Source: Rahnella perminowiae (GTDB taxonomy: Bacteria; Pseudomonadota; Gammaproteobacteria; Enterobacterales; Enterobacteriaceae). Taken from it: a stretch of 48,274 bases of DNA. Below are positions 38,178 through 47,302 of this stretch, piece after piece. The stretch spans positions 1 to 48,274 of the forward strand of contig NZ_JAFMOS010000641.1 in assembly GCF_019049755.1 (NCBI RefSeq), written 5' to 3'. Position 1 is the first letter of the stretch, and the number at the start of each line of letters is the position of its first letter. The notes beneath the pieces are model-generated. The model saw only the letters and a list, made by a program, of their open reading frames with translations. It was not told the origin of the DNA and ran no database searches. The position numbers and the translations under genes are program-made.

Positions 38178-38777
38178 CTCCCCTTCCTTATGTTGTTAGG
38201 ATTATTGAGTTTTCGCGCCGTTGCTGCTGATAACTTGCTGATTATTGGCGACAGTCTGAGTGCTGTCTATCGCCTTCCGGTAGCCGAATCGTGGCCGACA
38301 TTACTGAATAACAACTGGCAAAAAGAAGGCGGTAAACCCACCATTATCAATGCCAGTATCAGCGGCGATACCGCTGAACAAGGGCTGGCACGCCTGCCGT
38401 CCTTGCTGCAACAACATCATCCCCGCTGGGTGCTGATTGAACTGGGCGCCAACGACGGGTTACGGGGCTTCCCGCCACAGGCCATCTCCCGGACGCTGAC
38501 CCAGGTGATTAAACAGGTTAAACAGGCCAATGCCCAACCGCTGCTGATGCAAATCCGCCTCCCGCCAAATTATGGCCGCCGCTACGGCGATGCGTTCTAC
38601 GCCATTTATCCGGCACTGGCAAAGCAGGAGAACGTCCCGCTGGTGCCGTTCTTTATGGAACAGGTCGCCGTGAAACCTGAATGGATGCAGGACGACGGCT
38701 TACATCCGGCCCTGGCAGCACAGTCGTTTATTGCCGGATGGATGTCAGAAAAACTCACGCCGCTGCTGGTACATTAG
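38145..38777 (+). CDS. tesA: Multifunctional acyl-CoA thioesterase I/protease I/lysophospholipase L1 TesA
   Basis: TesA is a periplasmic SGNH hydrolase acting on acyl thioesters and lysophospholipids. The signal peptide ends at AVA (residue 27). Catalytic residues are Ser37 in GDSLS and the Asp184/His187 pair in DDGLHP. Block III reads GAND (101-104), where E. coli has GGND, and Val41 follows the GDSLSA segment where E. coli has Gly. Two ATGs stand in a row (38145 and 38148) with no clear ribosome-binding site, as in E. coli, whose protein also begins MMNF. It overlaps ybbA head to head. Confidence 0.95.
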   Translation: MMNFKNIFRWHLPFLMLLGLLSFRAVAADNLLIIGDSLSAVYRLPVAESWPTLLNNNWQKEGGKPTIINASISGDTAEQGLARLPSLLQQHHPRWVLIELGANDGLRGFPPQAISRTLTQVIKQVKQANAQPLLMQIRLPPNYGRRYGDAFYAIYPALAKQENVPLVPFFMEQVAVKPEWMQDDGLHPALAAQSFIAGWMSEKLTPLLVH

Positions 38778-38898
38778 GGTTAAAATACGACGAATAAAAT
38801 AATACCGGGACGTGAGTAAAACCAAGACGTTACCTTTTTCACCCGACTCCCTAGTAAATCACAGCCATAAAAAATAGGGACACCTCACAGGTAAAGTT

Positions 38899-39675
38899 AT
38901 GCAAAAAGCAGTATTAATCACCGGTTGTTCCAGCGGTATCGGACTGGTTGCCGCACAGGATTTGCGCGCACGCGGTTATCGGGTTCTGGCGGCATGTCGT
39001 AAAACACAGGATATTGACACACTGCAACAAATGGGTTTTGAAACCATTCAGTGTGATCTTGATGACAAACAGAGCGTCGAACTTGCGGCTGCCAGGGTCA
39101 TAGCACTGACCGGCAACCGTCTGTACGGCCTGTTTAATAATGCAGGTTACGGTGTCTACGGCCCGCTCGGCAGCATCAGCCGTGAGCAGTTCGAACAACA
39201 ATTTTCCACCAATTTGTTTGGTACACATCAGCTGACGCAGCTTTTGTTACCCGCCATGTTACCGCACGGCGAAGGCCGTATTATCCAGACCAGCTCGGTG
39301 ATGGGGCTGATAACGACGCCACGACGTGGCGCTTATGCCGCCAGTAAATTTGCGCTGGAGGCCTGGTCCGATACGCTGCGTATGGAACTTCACGGTACGG
39401 GGATTCAGGTCAGCCTGATTGAACCCGGTCCGCTGAGCAGTAATTTCACCGCCAATGTGAATCAGTCACAGGCCGACCAGCCGGTAGAAAATCCAGGCAT
39501 TGCACGACGTTTTACGCTCAGGCCTGAGGCAGTTTTACCCAAACTGCACCATGCTTTAGAAAACCCGCGCGCGCGTTTTCGTTATCCGGTCACGCTGGTC
39601 GCCCATGCGCTGACGGTACTTAAACGCCTGTTACCGGCACGCCTGCTGGACAAAATATTACGCGGAAACAGCTAA
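38899..39675 (+). CDS. ybbO: Short-chain dehydrogenase/aldehyde reductase YbbO
   Basis: YbbO is a classical SDR, reported in E. coli as an NADP-dependent aldehyde reductase. The 258-residue protein has the nucleotide motif TGCSSGIG (8-15), NNAG (80-83) and the catalytic set Ser132/133, Tyr146 and Lys150 (YAASK). A basic residue in AACRK after strand two fits NADP preference. The C-terminal RYPVTLVAHALTVLKRLLPARLLDKILR may form a membrane-associating amphipathic helix. AGGTAAAGTT precedes the ATG. It lies 121 bp after tesA. Confidence 0.92.
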   Translation: MQKAVLITGCSSGIGLVAAQDLRARGYRVLAACRKTQDIDTLQQMGFETIQCDLDDKQSVELAAARVIALTGNRLYGLFNNAGYGVYGPLGSISREQFEQQFSTNLFGTHQLTQLLLPAMLPHGEGRIIQTSSVMGLITTPRRGAYAASKFALEAWSDTLRMELHGTGIQVSLIEPGPLSSNFTANVNQSQADQPVENPGIARRFTLRPEAVLPKLHHALENPRARFRYPVTLVAHALTVLKRLLPARLLDKILRGNS

Positions 39676-39743
39676 GTAAAAACGATAAGGGGTTGAAGCG
39701 GCACGAGTCGCCCCCATTTATTCTTAAATACTTTAATTTTCTA

Positions 39744-39866
39744 TACCCTAAATAATTCGGGTTGCGGGAAGGCGGCAAGTTCACGAATCCCCGGGAGCTT
39801 AGATACCTAAGTGACCGGGGTCAGTGAGCGTAGCCAACGCATCAGCAGTTCGAAGTATGACAGGTA
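39744..39866 (+). repeat. ERIC repeat in the ybbN leader
   Basis: This is the best-conserved copy: TACCCTAAATAATTCGGG, GGAAGGCGGCAAG, the core AATCCCCGGGAGCTTAG with CTAAGTGACCGGGGT, GTAGCCAACGCATCAGCAG and GAAGTATGACAGGTA. Its right end is 17 bases before the ybbN ATG, immediately before the GCGGAGAG ribosome-binding site. Confidence 0.95.
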
Positions 39867-39883
39867 GCGGAGAGAACAAATTC

Positions 39884-40741
39884 ATGCTTGCACAACCTAC
39901 AGTAATCGATATCAACGAAACCAATCTGCACCAGACGCTGGAACAATCCATGTCGGTGCCGGTGATGTTCTATTTCTGGTCTGAACGCAGCCAGCATTGT
40001 CTGCAACTGGGGCCCGTTCTGGACAAACTGGCTGCGGAATACGCCGGTCAGCTGATCCTGGCAAAAGTGGACTGCGATGCCGAGCAGATGATCGCCCAGC
40101 AGTTTGGCCTGCGCTCAATTCCTGCCGTTTACCTGTTCAAGGACGGTCAGCCGGTCGATGGTTTCCAGGGGCCGCAGCCGGAAGAGGTGATCCGCGAACT
40201 GTTGCAGAAAGTGCTGCCGAAAGAAGAAGAGCTGAAACTGGCCGAGGCACAGGAGCTGCTGCAGGCGGGCAATACTCATGACGCCCTGCCGTTACTGAAA
40301 GAAGCGTGGCAACTGAGCAATCAGCGCAGTGATATTGGCCTGTTGCTGGCGGAAACCCAAATTCATCTGAACCGTACCGATGATGCAGAGACCGTGCTGG
40401 CGACCATCCCGCTGCAGGATAAAGATTCCCGTTATCAGGGGCTGGTTGCGCAAATTGAGTTACTGAAACAGGCCGCCGACACGCCGGAAATTCAGTTGTT
40501 ACAACAGGAATTGCAGCAGGATCCTGAAAACGCCGAGTTAGTGGTAAAACTCAGCCTGCAACTGCATCAGGTCGGGCGTAACGAAGAAGCACTGGAACTG
40601 CTGATGGCGCCGCTGAAGAAAGATTTGGGCGCGGCGAACGGGGCAGCGCGTAAGACACTGATGGATATTATGGCGGCACTGGGCACCGGTGATGCGCTGG
40701 CAGCGAAGTATCGTCGTCAGTTATATTCCTTACTTTATTAA
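39884..40741 (+). CDS. ybbN: Chaperedoxin CnoX (YbbN)
   Basis: CnoX protects proteins from aggregation during chlorine stress and passes them to GroEL or DnaK. The 285 residues consist of a thioredoxin-like domain (about 1-110) with SQHC (36-39) instead of CxxC, as in E. coli, and a TPR-like helical domain (about 115-285). The ATG at 39884 is chosen because GGAGAG lies nine bases upstream; the open frame starts 20 codons earlier but inside the ERIC repeat. The E. coli genes fetAB, normally between ybbN and qmcA, are absent. Confidence 0.94.
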   Translation: MLAQPTVIDINETNLHQTLEQSMSVPVMFYFWSERSQHCLQLGPVLDKLAAEYAGQLILAKVDCDAEQMIAQQFGLRSIPAVYLFKDGQPVDGFQGPQPEEVIRELLQKVLPKEEELKLAEAQELLQAGNTHDALPLLKEAWQLSNQRSDIGLLLAETQIHLNRTDDAETVLATIPLQDKDSRYQGLVAQIELLKQAADTPEIQLLQQELQQDPENAELVVKLSLQLHQVGRNEEALELLMAPLKKDLGAANGAARKTLMDIMAALGTGDALAAKYRRQLYSLLY

Positions 40742-40768
40742 TACGCTGGCTTCACCGTAAAACAGCAG

Positions 40769-40803
40769 ACGCACGTCATTTAACCGGACGTGCGTTTTTT
40801 TTA
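40769..40803 (+). terminator. Intrinsic terminator of ybbN
   Basis: ACGCACGTC (40769-40777) pairs with GACGTGCGT (40787-40795), followed by eight T in total. Confidence 0.9.
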
Positions 40804-40976
40804 AGCTTTCCTCCGCCTTTATCCGCAGAACCCTTCTTTTATTAATACGATGACTTAACGATTTGTGCGATAATTGTACATGCGCCTGACCCAGCGGTGA
40901 GAGCGCCAGGGACATGTTTTTATTCGATTATTCCCACAGGAATCATCAGAACGCAGTTTTACAGGAGTTTCATACT

Positions 40977-41897
40977 ATGTTTGACCTCATTCCCATTCCT
41001 ATCCTTATTCTGATCGTACTGGCCTTGCTGGTGGTCTACGCCGGCATCAAGATCGTGCCTCAGGGCTATCAGTGGACCGTCGAACGTTTTGGCCGTTATA
41101 CCAAGACCCTGATGCCCGGACTGAATCTGGTCGTGCCGTTTGTTGACCGCATCGGCCGTAAAATTAATATGATGGAGCAGGTGCTGGATATTCCTTCACA
41201 GGAAGTCATTTCCCGCGATAACGCCAATGTGGCCATCGATGCTGTGTGTTTTATACAGGTTATTGATCCCGCACGCGCTGCCTATGAGGTCAGTAATCTG
41301 GAGCAGGCGATCGTCAATCTGACAATGACGAACTTCCGTACCGTTCTCGGTTCGATGGAACTCGACGAGATGCTGTCACAACGTGACAATATCAACGCAC
41401 GTTTGCTGCATATCGTTGATGAAGCCACCAATCCATGGGGTGTAAAAATCACCCGTATCGAGATCCGTGACGTGCGCCCACCGGCTGAACTGATCTCCGC
41501 AATGAACGCGCAGATGAAAGCCGAACGTACAAAACGTGCCGATATTCTGGAAGCAGAAGGGGTACGCCAGTCCGCCATTTTGCGTGCTGAAGGTGAAAAG
41601 CAGTCACAAATTCTGAAAGCGGAAGGTGAACGTCAGTCGGCCTTCCTGCAGGCTGAGGCGCGTGAACGTGCGGCAGAGGCGGAAGCGCAGGCAACCAAAA
41701 TGGTGTCCGAAGCGATTGCTGCCGGTGATGTGCAGGCGATTAACTACTTCGTGGCACAAAAATATACGGATGCCCTGACGAAAATTGGTTCTGCCAATAA
41801 CAGCAAAATCATCATGATGCCGCTGGATGCTACCAGTCTGATGGGGTCAATCGGCGGTATTGCTGAGCTGCTAAAAGAAACCAAAGGCGGCAAATAA
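40977..41897 (+). CDS. qmcA: SPFH/band-7 membrane protein QmcA
   Basis: QmcA is a stomatin-like inner-membrane protein thought to organise membrane microdomains and linked to FtsH in E. coli. The 306 residues show one N-terminal membrane segment (about 4-25), the band-7 domain ([21 protein letters not shown]), and a coiled-coil region rich in repeated EAEG/ERQS motifs (about 185-245). The ATG at 40977 follows AGGAG by nine bases. Its stop overlaps the start of ybbJ by one base (TAATG), a normal pairing of SPFH and NfeD proteins. Confidence 0.95.
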   Translation: MFDLIPIPILILIVLALLVVYAGIKIVPQGYQWTVERFGRYTKTLMPGLNLVVPFVDRIGRKINMMEQVLDIPSQEVISRDNANVAIDAVCFIQVIDPARAAYEVSNLEQAIVNLTMTNFRTVLGSMELDEMLSQRDNINARLLHIVDEATNPWGVKITRIEIRDVRPPAELISAMNAQMKAERTKRADILEAEGVRQSAILRAEGEKQSQILKAEGERQSAFLQAEARERAAEAEAQATKMVSEAIAAGDVQAINYFVAQKYTDALTKIGSANNSKIIMMPLDATSLMGSIGGIAELLKETKGGK

Positions 41898-42352
41898 TGC
41901 CACATGATTTCATGGCAAACCCGCACGTATTCTGGCTGTCTCTGGGCGGCCTGTTACTGGCGGCTGAGCTGGTGGGTGCGAGTGGTTACTTGCTATGGAG
42001 TGGCGTGGCGGCCGCCTTAGTGGGCGCTGTCACGTGGATCCTGCCGCTACCGTGGGAATGGCAGGGCACAGCGTTTGCACTGCTGACCATTCTGGCCGCG
42101 TGGCTGTGGTGGAAGTGGCTGAACCAGCGGGTGGATAAATCCGCCGGCAATTCAGCATTGAATCAGCGAGGCCAGCAGTTAGTCGGCACTTATGCCACGG
42201 TGCTGGAACCCGTCACTAATCAGTTCACGCGGGTACAAATCGGTGACAGCAGCTGGCGCGCTATCTGTACGTCGCCGCTGAACGTCGGTGACAAAGTGAT
42301 TATCACAGGCGTGGAAGGCGCGACGCTGCGCGTGGAACCTGACACCCGTTAA
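41897..42352 (+). CDS. ybbJ: NfeD-family membrane protein YbbJ
   Basis: This 151-residue partner of QmcA has about three membrane segments (12-30, 32-52 and 57-77) and a C-terminal OB-fold NfeD domain (QRGQQLVGTYATVLEP, RVQIGDSSWRA). It matches E. coli YbbJ in the FWLSLGGLLLAAE and GYLLWSGVAA parts. Translation is coupled to qmcA through a one-base overlap. It converges on cueR with only eight bases between the stop codons. Confidence 0.93.
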   Translation: MPHDFMANPHVFWLSLGGLLLAAELVGASGYLLWSGVAAALVGAVTWILPLPWEWQGTAFALLTILAAWLWWKWLNQRVDKSAGNSALNQRGQQLVGTYATVLEPVTNQFTRVQIGDSSWRAICTSPLNVGDKVIITGVEGATLRVEPDTR

Positions 42353-42360
42353 ATAAGATC

Positions 42361-42762
42361 TCAGTGTTTGTGGCAACACCCTGAGAGATTGTCGATGATC
42401 GGGCACTCGGCTCCGTCATCACCGGGACAGGCCTCTGCCAGCGTAAGTAAGCGCTCATGCATTGTTTTCAGTTCTTGAATGTGCCGCTCAATTTCAGCGG
42501 CCTTTTCCAGGGTACGCGCTTTGACATCCGCGCTGTGCCTGTCAGGATTGTGGAACAATGCCACCAGTTCCTGGCATTCTTCTAACGTAAATCCGACCTG
42601 CCGCGCCTGGCGCAACAATGTCAGTTCTTCGATATGTTTTTGCGCATAGCGGCGATAGCCGTTTTCACTGCGGGCCGGTGCGGTGACCAGCCCTTTCTCT
42701 TCATAAAAACGAATCGCTTTGCTGGTCAGCCCGGTTTTTTTCGCCACATCACTGATATTCAT
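42361..42762 (-). CDS. cueR: Copper-responsive MerR-family activator CueR
   Basis: CueR senses cytoplasmic Cu(I) and activates copA and cueO. The 133-residue protein has the MerR helix-turn-helix ([23 protein letters not shown]), a dimer helix, and the Cu(I)-binding cysteines Cys112 and Cys120 in [11 protein letters not shown]. The tail CCHKH matches family members. GGAGG stands four bases before the ATG. Its target site is in front of copA in this window. It is on the same strand as the ABC permease gene 62 bp upstream. Confidence 0.96.
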   Translation of the reverse strand: MNISDVAKKTGLTSKAIRFYEEKGLVTAPARSENGYRRYAQKHIEELTLLRQARQVGFTLEECQELVALFHNPDRHSADVKARTLEKAAEIERHIQELKTMHERLLTLAEACPGDDGAECPIIDNLSGCCHKH

Positions 42763-42824
42763 TTCGCCTCCACGACAACCTGATTTTTGCGCATGATAAA
42801 GACATCATACGCCATTACCGGCGA

Positions 42825-43616
42825 TCAGCTGTAATGCACAGTCTGTTTTTTGGTACGCAGAAGCAGCCACATCGGCAACGGCAAAGTCACCATCAGCAGG
42901 ATCCATAGCAGCGAGTACACCGAGGTCACCCCGTCGTTTTGCAGGTTGATAAACATTTTTACCGGAATGCCCTGCGGGAAATAACAGAATACCATCACAA
43001 TACCAAACTCCCCGATGGCACGTACCCAGGCGATCGCCACACCGGCGGCAATCCCGCGTGAGGCCAGCGGTAATGTCAGCCGGATAAATACCTGAAACGG
43101 TGATGCACCGAGTGTTTTCCCTGCCTCTTCGACATCTTCCGGCACGGCCTCCAGCGCGCCTCTCGCGGATAAAATAAAATACGGTAACGCACCATAAATC
43201 TGCGCCAGCACGAACGCGGGCGCATTGTTATTAAGCGTCATGCCGATAGCGGAAAGGATTTCCCCGACCGAGCCATAAGGTCCGTAAACCGACACCAGTA
43301 AAATCCCCATCGCCAGCGGCGGTGTCAGCAAAGGGATCAGCACCAGTACTTCCACAATATTGCGCCAGCGCGATGACGTTTTCGCCAGCCAGAAGGCTAC
43401 CGGCAAACCGAGAACCACAATCAGCCCTACCGACACCAGGCTGAGACCGAGCGAAACGACTACCGCATGGCTGTCACCGTAAGCCAGATGAAAATCTGAC
43501 CACGGCGTCAGGAAAAGCAGGGTAACAAACGGCACCATCAGCAACGCCAGAGCGGGAACCGCCAGTCCTGACGCACGCAACTTAAAGGTTTCCGCCTTTC
43601 GGCTTATCATAGCCAT
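42825..43616 (-). CDS. Molybdate/tungstate-type ABC transporter permease
   Basis: The protein has about six membrane segments and the permease EAA loop (EEAGKTLGASPFQVF), as in ModB, WtpB and CysT-like oxyanion permeases. It would form the inner-membrane channel for the neighbouring binding protein. The start is uncertain: the ATG at 43616 overlaps the end of the binding-protein gene by 35 bp, and a second ATG follows at 43610; neither has a strong ribosome-binding site. No ATPase gene follows; the next gene is cueR. The substrate is inferred only from family resemblance. Confidence 0.8.
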   Translation of the reverse strand: MAMISRKAETFKLRASGLAVPALALLMVPFVTLLFLTPWSDFHLAYGDSHAVVVSLGLSLVSVGLIVVLGLPVAFWLAKTSSRWRNIVEVLVLIPLLTPPLAMGILLVSVYGPYGSVGEILSAIGMTLNNNAPAFVLAQIYGALPYFILSARGALEAVPEDVEEAGKTLGASPFQVFIRLTLPLASRGIAAGVAIAWVRAIGEFGIVMVFCYFPQGIPVKMFINLQNDGVTSVYSLLWILLMVTLPLPMWLLLRTKKQTVHYS

Positions 43617-44520
43617 TTTGTTCAAACAGCTTCTGCCCCCTGGCACTTTGCATGTAGCTGATGAACTGTTTGGCCAGCTGAGGATGCGGCGCGTTGTTCA
43701 GCACAACTGCGTAGAACACCAGCGGCTGAGTGCTCAGCGTTTTCTCTTTACCGGCCGCATCTTTCACATTAAAAGTCACTTTGCTGTACCAGTCATTGCT
43801 CATCTGCGGATTGCTCAGGTTAATCTCGTCCGGCAATTTAATGTACGGCAGATGGGCTGAACGGGTGGCACTCTCGTAACCTGATGCCGCATCTACCTGA
43901 CCGGCTTCCAGACGCGTCAGCAATCCGCCTTCTCCGGAAATCTGTTGAGGATTTTGTACATCCCCCAGCACTGCTTTTTCCAGCCCCGGCTGTTTATAGT
44001 AATTCTCCGCCAGCATCATGGTGAAAATGATGTTCTGCCCCTGCGGATCACTGACCGGATCGGTACGACCAAATTGCAGCCCGGGGGTTTGCAGCACTTT
44101 CCACCACGGTTCTGCGCCCGCTTTCCCGCCTTTTATCGCGGCAAATTTTTCGGCATATTTTCCTTTCGGGTTATAAGCGATCACCATGCTGGTGCTGGCG
44201 ACAGGGATCGCCTGCCCGGCCAGCCCGGCTTTTTGCAGGATCTTAACCGGCCCTGGCGTGATCGAAACGAATACATCCGCCACCACTTTTTTCGACGCCA
44301 GCAAATTTGCCATGCCGTAAGCGCCCTGCCCCTGTCCCTGATAATTCACTTTCTTTTCTTTCGCGAAATCCGGTCCGAGGTATTTGTCCATGACCACCCC
44401 CATCGAACCGGCGTAAGTCACACGAAAATCCTCCGCTGCCTGCGAAGCCTGTGCCGCTACCAGAAGTGCCGCAGTCAGCAACGCTTTTTGCATCATTGCC
44501 ATCGTCTTTTTGTTTCCCAT
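43582..44520 (-). CDS. Periplasmic oxyanion-binding protein of an ABC transporter (WtpA/ModA-like)
   Basis: This 312-residue protein has a signal peptide ending near ASQA (about residue 28). Its motifs AGSM (37-40), ADVFVS (81-86), STSMVIAYNPKG and GRTDPVSDPQG (151-161) resemble molybdate/tungstate-binding proteins of the WtpA/ModA type. The ligand is probably an oxyanion but is not proven. An ATG at 44502 would remove a six-residue lead. The gene is divergent from copA and overlaps the permease gene. E. coli has glsA-ybaT between copA and cueR, so this pair is a local replacement. Confidence 0.8.
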   Translation of the reverse strand: MGNKKTMAMMQKALLTAALLVAAQASQAAEDFRVTYAGSMGVVMDKYLGPDFAKEKKVNYQGQGQGAYGMANLLASKKVVADVFVSITPGPVKILQKAGLAGQAIPVASTSMVIAYNPKGKYAEKFAAIKGGKAGAEPWWKVLQTPGLQFGRTDPVSDPQGQNIIFTMMLAENYYKQPGLEKAVLGDVQNPQQISGEGGLLTRLEAGQVDAASGYESATRSAHLPYIKLPDEINLSNPQMSNDWYSKVTFNVKDAAGKEKTLSTQPLVFYAVVLNNAPHPQLAKQFISYMQSARGQKLFEQNGYDKPKGGNL

Positions 44521-44642
44521 TGTGGTTTACCGTTATTGAACTTTTCGTTATATATCCCAGGGTATAACGATAAGGCAAAGTCAGCGCGCGTTTCTAAATA
44601 AATTGTAAATGGACGATAAATGAAAATAACCGATACCGTGGC

Positions 44643-44673
44643 TTGACCTTCACCTTGCGGGAAGGTTTATCCT
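44643..44673 (+). promoter_or_regulatory. CueR-activated copA promoter
   Basis: TTGACC (44643-44648) and TATCCT (44668-44673) are separated by 19 bases, the long spacer typical of MerR-family activation. The dyad ACCTTC (44646-44651) with GAAGGT (44661-44666) is the CueR operator. It closely resembles E. coli copA. Confidence 0.9.
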
Positions 44674-44708
44674 TTGTCCTGAGTGAAGTTAACCTAAGGA
44701 AAATAATC

Positions 44709-47252
44709 ATGACGACCACCGTATTATCTCTGCAAGGCCTGTCCTGCGGGCACTGCGTGGCTTCAACGCGTAAAGCGCTGGAAGCTGTGGAAGGCACGAC
44801 CGCCGTTGAAGTTTCTCTGGATAAAGCCATTGTTGAAGGCAATGCAAGCAGCCAGAGCCTGATCGACGCAGTGGTCAGCGCCGGTTACGAAGCGCAGGTA
44901 GCAGGAGACGCATCCCCAAAATCTGAGCCGCTGACCGATAAGGCGAGTGTTTTGCCGGAACCCCTGTCAGCGGCTGTGTCACCCGTTCCGGCTGAGACTC
45001 ACGCCCCGCAAGCCGCAGACGCCAGCGTACAGTTGTTGCTCAGCGGCATGAGCTGCGCCAGTTGCGTCAGTAAAGTGCAACGGGCGCTGGAAGGCGTGGG
45101 GGGTGTCGAACGGGCGCGGGTCAACCTGGCGGAACGCAGTGCGCTGGTCAGCGGCAATGCTGATCAAAACGCGCTGATTGCCGCTGTTGAACGGGCCGGC
45201 TACGGCGCTGAAATTATTATCGACGAAACCAAGCGCCGCGAGCGCCAGCAACAAACCTCACGCCAAAGCATGATCCGTTTCAGCTGGCAGGCGGCGGTCG
45301 GCTTAGCTGCCGGTATCCCTATGATGTTATGGGGATTGTTCGGCGGTGAAATGATGGTCACCCGCAGCAATCAGACCGGCTGGCTGATTGTCGGCCTGCT
45401 GACGTTACTGATCATGGTTGTCGCTGGCGGACATTTCTACCGCAGTGCCTGGAAAAACCTGATGCACGGCAGTGCCAATATGGACACGCTGGTGTCACTG
45501 GGTACCGGTGCGGCCTGGATATTCTCTTTTGCTGTCAGCCTGTGGCCGGAAGCGTTTCCAATGCAGGCGCGCCATCTCTACTATGAAGCCAGCGTGATGA
45601 TTATCGGCCTGATTAATCTCGGTCATGCGCTGGAACAACGCGGACGTCAGCGTTCATCCAAGGCGCTCGAACGCTTACTGGATCTGACACCGCCAACCGC
45701 ACGGGTCGTCACCGGAGAAGGCGAAAAAAACCTGCCGCTGGCTGAAGTACAGCAAGGCATGACGCTGCGTCTGACCACCGGTGACCGTGTGCCGGTTGAC
45801 GGTGAGATTCAAAGCGGCGAAGCCTGGATGGATGAAGCCATGCTGACCGGCGAGCCAATTCCTCAGCAGAAATCGCAGGGTGAAAAAGTCCATGCGGGGA
45901 CGCTGGTCAAAGACGGCAGCGTGCTGTTTCGTGCTGACGCCATCGGCAGCCAGACCACCCTGTCGCGGATCATCAAACTGGTGCGCGAAGCTCAGAGCAG
46001 CAAACCGGAAATCGGTAAGCTGGCAGATAAAATTTCTTCTGTCTTCGTGCCCGTGGTGGTGCTGATAGCCCTGTTAAGCGGCGCAATCTGGTACTTCTTC
46101 GGCCCGCAGCCACAACTGATGTACACACTGGTGATCGTCACTACCGTGCTGATTATTGCCTGCCCTTGTGCACTGGGATTAGCGACGCCGATGTCAGTTA
46201 CGGCGGGTGTAGGCCGTGCAGCAGAATTCGGCGTACTGGTACGTGATGCCGATGCGCTGCAAAAAGCCAGTACCCTCACCACGCTGGTATTTGATAAAAC
46301 CGGGACGCTGACAGAAGGCCAGCCCAAAGTGACCGATATCCATACCTTTGGCGGCACCCGTGAACAACAGGCGCTGCGCTATGCGGCCGCGCTGGAAAAA
46401 GGATCGCACCATCCGCTGGCACAAGCGATCGTTGACAAAGCGGAAGGGCTGGCCGTTCCTGATGTGTTGAATTTCCGTACACTGGGTGGTCTGGGCCTGC
46501 GCGGTGATGCTGAAGATTCGGCGTTGTTATTAGGTAACCAGGCGCTGATGCAGGAAAACGGCATCGACACTTCTGATGCCAATACGCTGCTGGAAAGCAT
46601 GGCAGGTGAAGGCGCGACACCGGTATTGCTTGCCGTTGACGGAAAACTGGCAGCCCTGTTTGCGCTGCGCGATCCATTACGGGAAGACAGTGTCAGTGCC
46701 CTGCAACGTCTGCATCAGCTTGGGTATCAACTGGTGATGCTGACCGGCGATAACCCGCGTACCGCTCAGGCAATTGCCGCACAAGCGGGAATCGATAAAG
46801 TGATTGCCGGTGTGCGTCCGGAAGGTAAAGCGGATGCCATTAAAGCATTGCAGGCCGGAGGCCAGCAGGTCGCCATGATCGGTGACGGTATTAATGACGC
46901 ACCGGCACTGGCACAGGCAGATGTCGGGATCGCGATGGGTGGCGGCAGCGATGTCGCGATCGAAACGGCGGCCATTACGCTGATGCGTCCGAGCCTGAAC
47001 GGTGTCGCCGATGCACTGGCGATGTCACAGGCGACGCTGCGTAATATGAAGCAGAACCTGCTGGGCGCGTTTGTGTATAACGTGATTGGTATTCCGGTTG
47101 CAGCCGGTGTGCTTTATCCACTAACCGGCACCTTGCTCAGCCCGGTAGTCGCGGGCGCAGCAATGGCGCTGTCATCAATTACCGTCGTCGCTAATGCAAA
47201 TCGTCTGTTGCACTTTAAGCCGAAAAAACAAGACGTTTCCCCTGTTCGCTAA
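44709..47252 (+). CDS. copA: Cu(I)-exporting P-type ATPase CopA
   Basis: CopA pumps Cu(I) from cytoplasm to periplasm. The 847 residues contain two heavy-metal domains (GLSCGHC with Cys13 and Cys16; GMSCASC with Cys116 and Cys119), eight membrane helices, the transport motif CPC (485-487), TGEP (380-383), the phosphorylated Asp529 in DKTGT, HP in GSHHPLA, and [10 protein letters not shown]. The ATG at 44709 follows AAGGA. Expression is driven by the CueR promoter. A frameshift signal after codon 71 probably yields a short copper chaperone from the same mRNA. Confidence 0.97.
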   Translation: MTTTVLSLQGLSCGHCVASTRKALEAVEGTTAVEVSLDKAIVEGNASSQSLIDAVVSAGYEAQVAGDASPKSEPLTDKASVLPEPLSAAVSPVPAETHAPQAADASVQLLLSGMSCASCVSKVQRALEGVGGVERARVNLAERSALVSGNADQNALIAAVERAGYGAEIIIDETKRRERQQQTSRQSMIRFSWQAAVGLAAGIPMMLWGLFGGEMMVTRSNQTGWLIVGLLTLLIMVVAGGHFYRSAWKNLMHGSANMDTLVSLGTGAAWIFSFAVSLWPEAFPMQARHLYYEASVMIIGLINLGHALEQRGRQRSSKALERLLDLTPPTARVVTGEGEKNLPLAEVQQGMTLRLTTGDRVPVDGEIQSGEAWMDEAMLTGEPIPQQKSQGEKVHAGTLVKDGSVLFRADAIGSQTTLSRIIKLVREAQSSKPEIGKLADKISSVFVPVVVLIALLSGAIWYFFGPQPQLMYTLVIVTTVLIIACPCALGLATPMSVTAGVGRAAEFGVLVRDADALQKASTLTTLVFDKTGTLTEGQPKVTDIHTFGGTREQQALRYAAALEKGSHHPLAQAIVDKAEGLAVPDVLNFRTLGGLGLRGDAEDSALLLGNQALMQENGIDTSDANTLLESMAGEGATPVLLAVDGKLAALFALRDPLREDSVSALQRLHQLGYQLVMLTGDNPRTAQAIAAQAGIDKVIAGVRPEGKADAIKALQAGGQQVAMIGDGINDAPALAQADVGIAMGGGSDVAIETAAITLMRPSLNGVADALAMSQATLRNMKQNLLGAFVYNVIGIPVAAGVLYPLTGTLLSPVVAGAAMALSSITVVANANRLLHFKPKKQDVSPVR
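44915..44992 (+). promoter_or_regulatory. Programmed -1 frameshift signal in copA (CopA(Z) chaperone)
   Basis: The heptamer C CCA AAA (44915-44921) is in the correct phase for -1 slippage. The -1 frame then reads ATC and TGA (44924-44926). After a 4-nt spacer, stem 1 pairs 44926-44935 with 44966-44975 (10 bp). Stem 2 pairs loop bases 44954-44961 (GCCGGAAC) with 44985-44992 (GTTCCGGC) (8 bp). The product would be 72 residues: the first metal-binding domain plus an isoleucine. Confidence 0.8.
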
Positions 47253-47267
47253 AACGCTGACACGTTA

Positions 47268-47299
47268 GCATGGTCTCTCATTTTTTCGGGAGACCATGC
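47268..47299 (+). promoter_or_regulatory. Hairpin covering the ybaP ribosome-binding site
   Basis: GCATGGTCTC (47268-47277) pairs perfectly with GAGACCATGC (47290-47299). The 3' arm contains most of the GGGAGA ribosome-binding site of ybaP and ends three bases before its ATG. The loop contains six T, and no T-run follows the stem. Confidence 0.7.
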
Positions 47300-47302
47300 A
47301 CT

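Noticed and set aside
39824-39883. 20-codon N-terminal extension of ybbN
   Set aside because: The added residues are encoded by the ERIC repeat, and the ATG at 39884 has its own ribosome-binding site.
44643-44708. 22-codon N-terminal extension of copA from TTG
   Set aside because: The TTG is the -35 element of the CueR promoter and cannot be translated from that promoter.
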